Shown here piece by piece: positions 5,469-5,556 of a stretch of 5,556 nt of DNA. The notes under the pieces were generated by a model that was given only the letters and a program-made list of their open reading frames with translations, did no database searches and was not told the DNA's origin. The position numbers were made by a program, and so were the translations under genes. The DNA is taken from positions 1 through 5,556 of the forward strand of contig JAJYKH010000209.1 of the NCBI GenBank assembly GCA_021788685.1, given 5' to 3'. Each line of letters opens with the position of its first letter. Positions within the stretch are counted from its first letter, which is position 1. The stretch is from Deltaproteobacteria bacterium (lineage in GTDB: Bacteria; Desulfobacterota; Desulfobulbia; Desulfobulbales; UBA5123).

Positions 5469-5556
5469 TTTGGAAACTGCTTCCTCAGGCCTGCAAGTGG
5501 AGGCCCGTCCCGGGTTGGGATTGGGCACCAAGGTAGCGGTACGCGGCGGCAGCCTT

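Noticed and set aside
4907..5536. 209-codon plus-strand frame overlapping the YkgJ-type gene
   Set aside because: Compositionally biased and without motifs, while the overlapping frame has the full cysteine signature.
5469..5556. Short hairpin GGCCT/AGGCC (5488-5505) after the YkgJ-type gene as a terminator
   Set aside because: 5-bp stem followed by GC-rich sequence with no T-run.

Overview
The window is GC-rich bacterial chromosome made of ordinary, intact genes. The sense-strand order mfd (3' end) - surA-like parvulin chaperone - rodZ-like HTH/membrane protein - recO, together with base composition, suggests a Deltaproteobacteria-type genome, perhaps a Geobacter/Desulfuromonas relative. 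That placement is inferred from gene order and protein style and was not tested by a search. No phage, transposase, CRISPR, rRNA or tRNA gene is visible.

Layout. Positions 1-530 hold the C-terminal end of the transcription-repair coupling factor Mfd. Positions 531-876 are a 346-bp non-coding leader rich in inverted repeats; its last hairpin overlaps the ribosome binding site of the next gene. Positions 877-1857 encode an exported single-parvulin SurA/PpiC-type chaperone. Positions 1858-2041 are non-coding and almost filled by a mosaic of four copies of a 15-bp head sequence (GTAAGCGATCACAGG type), two direct and two inverted. Three of the four heads lead into similar bulged hairpins, an arrangement that looks like a REP/BIME element. 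Positions 2042-3433 encode a RodZ-like protein with a very long Ala/Pro linker, and 3444-4217 encode RecO, separated from rodZ by 10 nt and probably translationally coupled. Positions 4218-4309 are a convergent junction without a convincing terminator. Positions 4310-4882 (minus strand) encode an Isf-like flavodoxin-fold protein with a compact four-cysteine motif. A 79-bp divergent spacer with an 11-bp imperfect palindrome follows, then at 4962-5468 (plus strand) a YkgJ-type cysteine-cluster protein. The last 88 bases contain no recognisable gene.

How they fit together. mfd and recO belong to DNA repair, the SurA-like protein to periplasmic protein folding and rodZ to cell shape. They probably share a transcript or a conserved neighbourhood rather than a pathway. 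The flavoprotein and the cysteine-cluster protein are divergently arranged and both appear to bind metal or redox cofactors. The most interesting material lies in the intergenic regions: the mosaic repeat between surA and rodZ, the inverted-repeat leader behind mfd, and the hairpin overlapping the surA ribosome binding site. I do not see a new multi-gene defence or metabolic system here.
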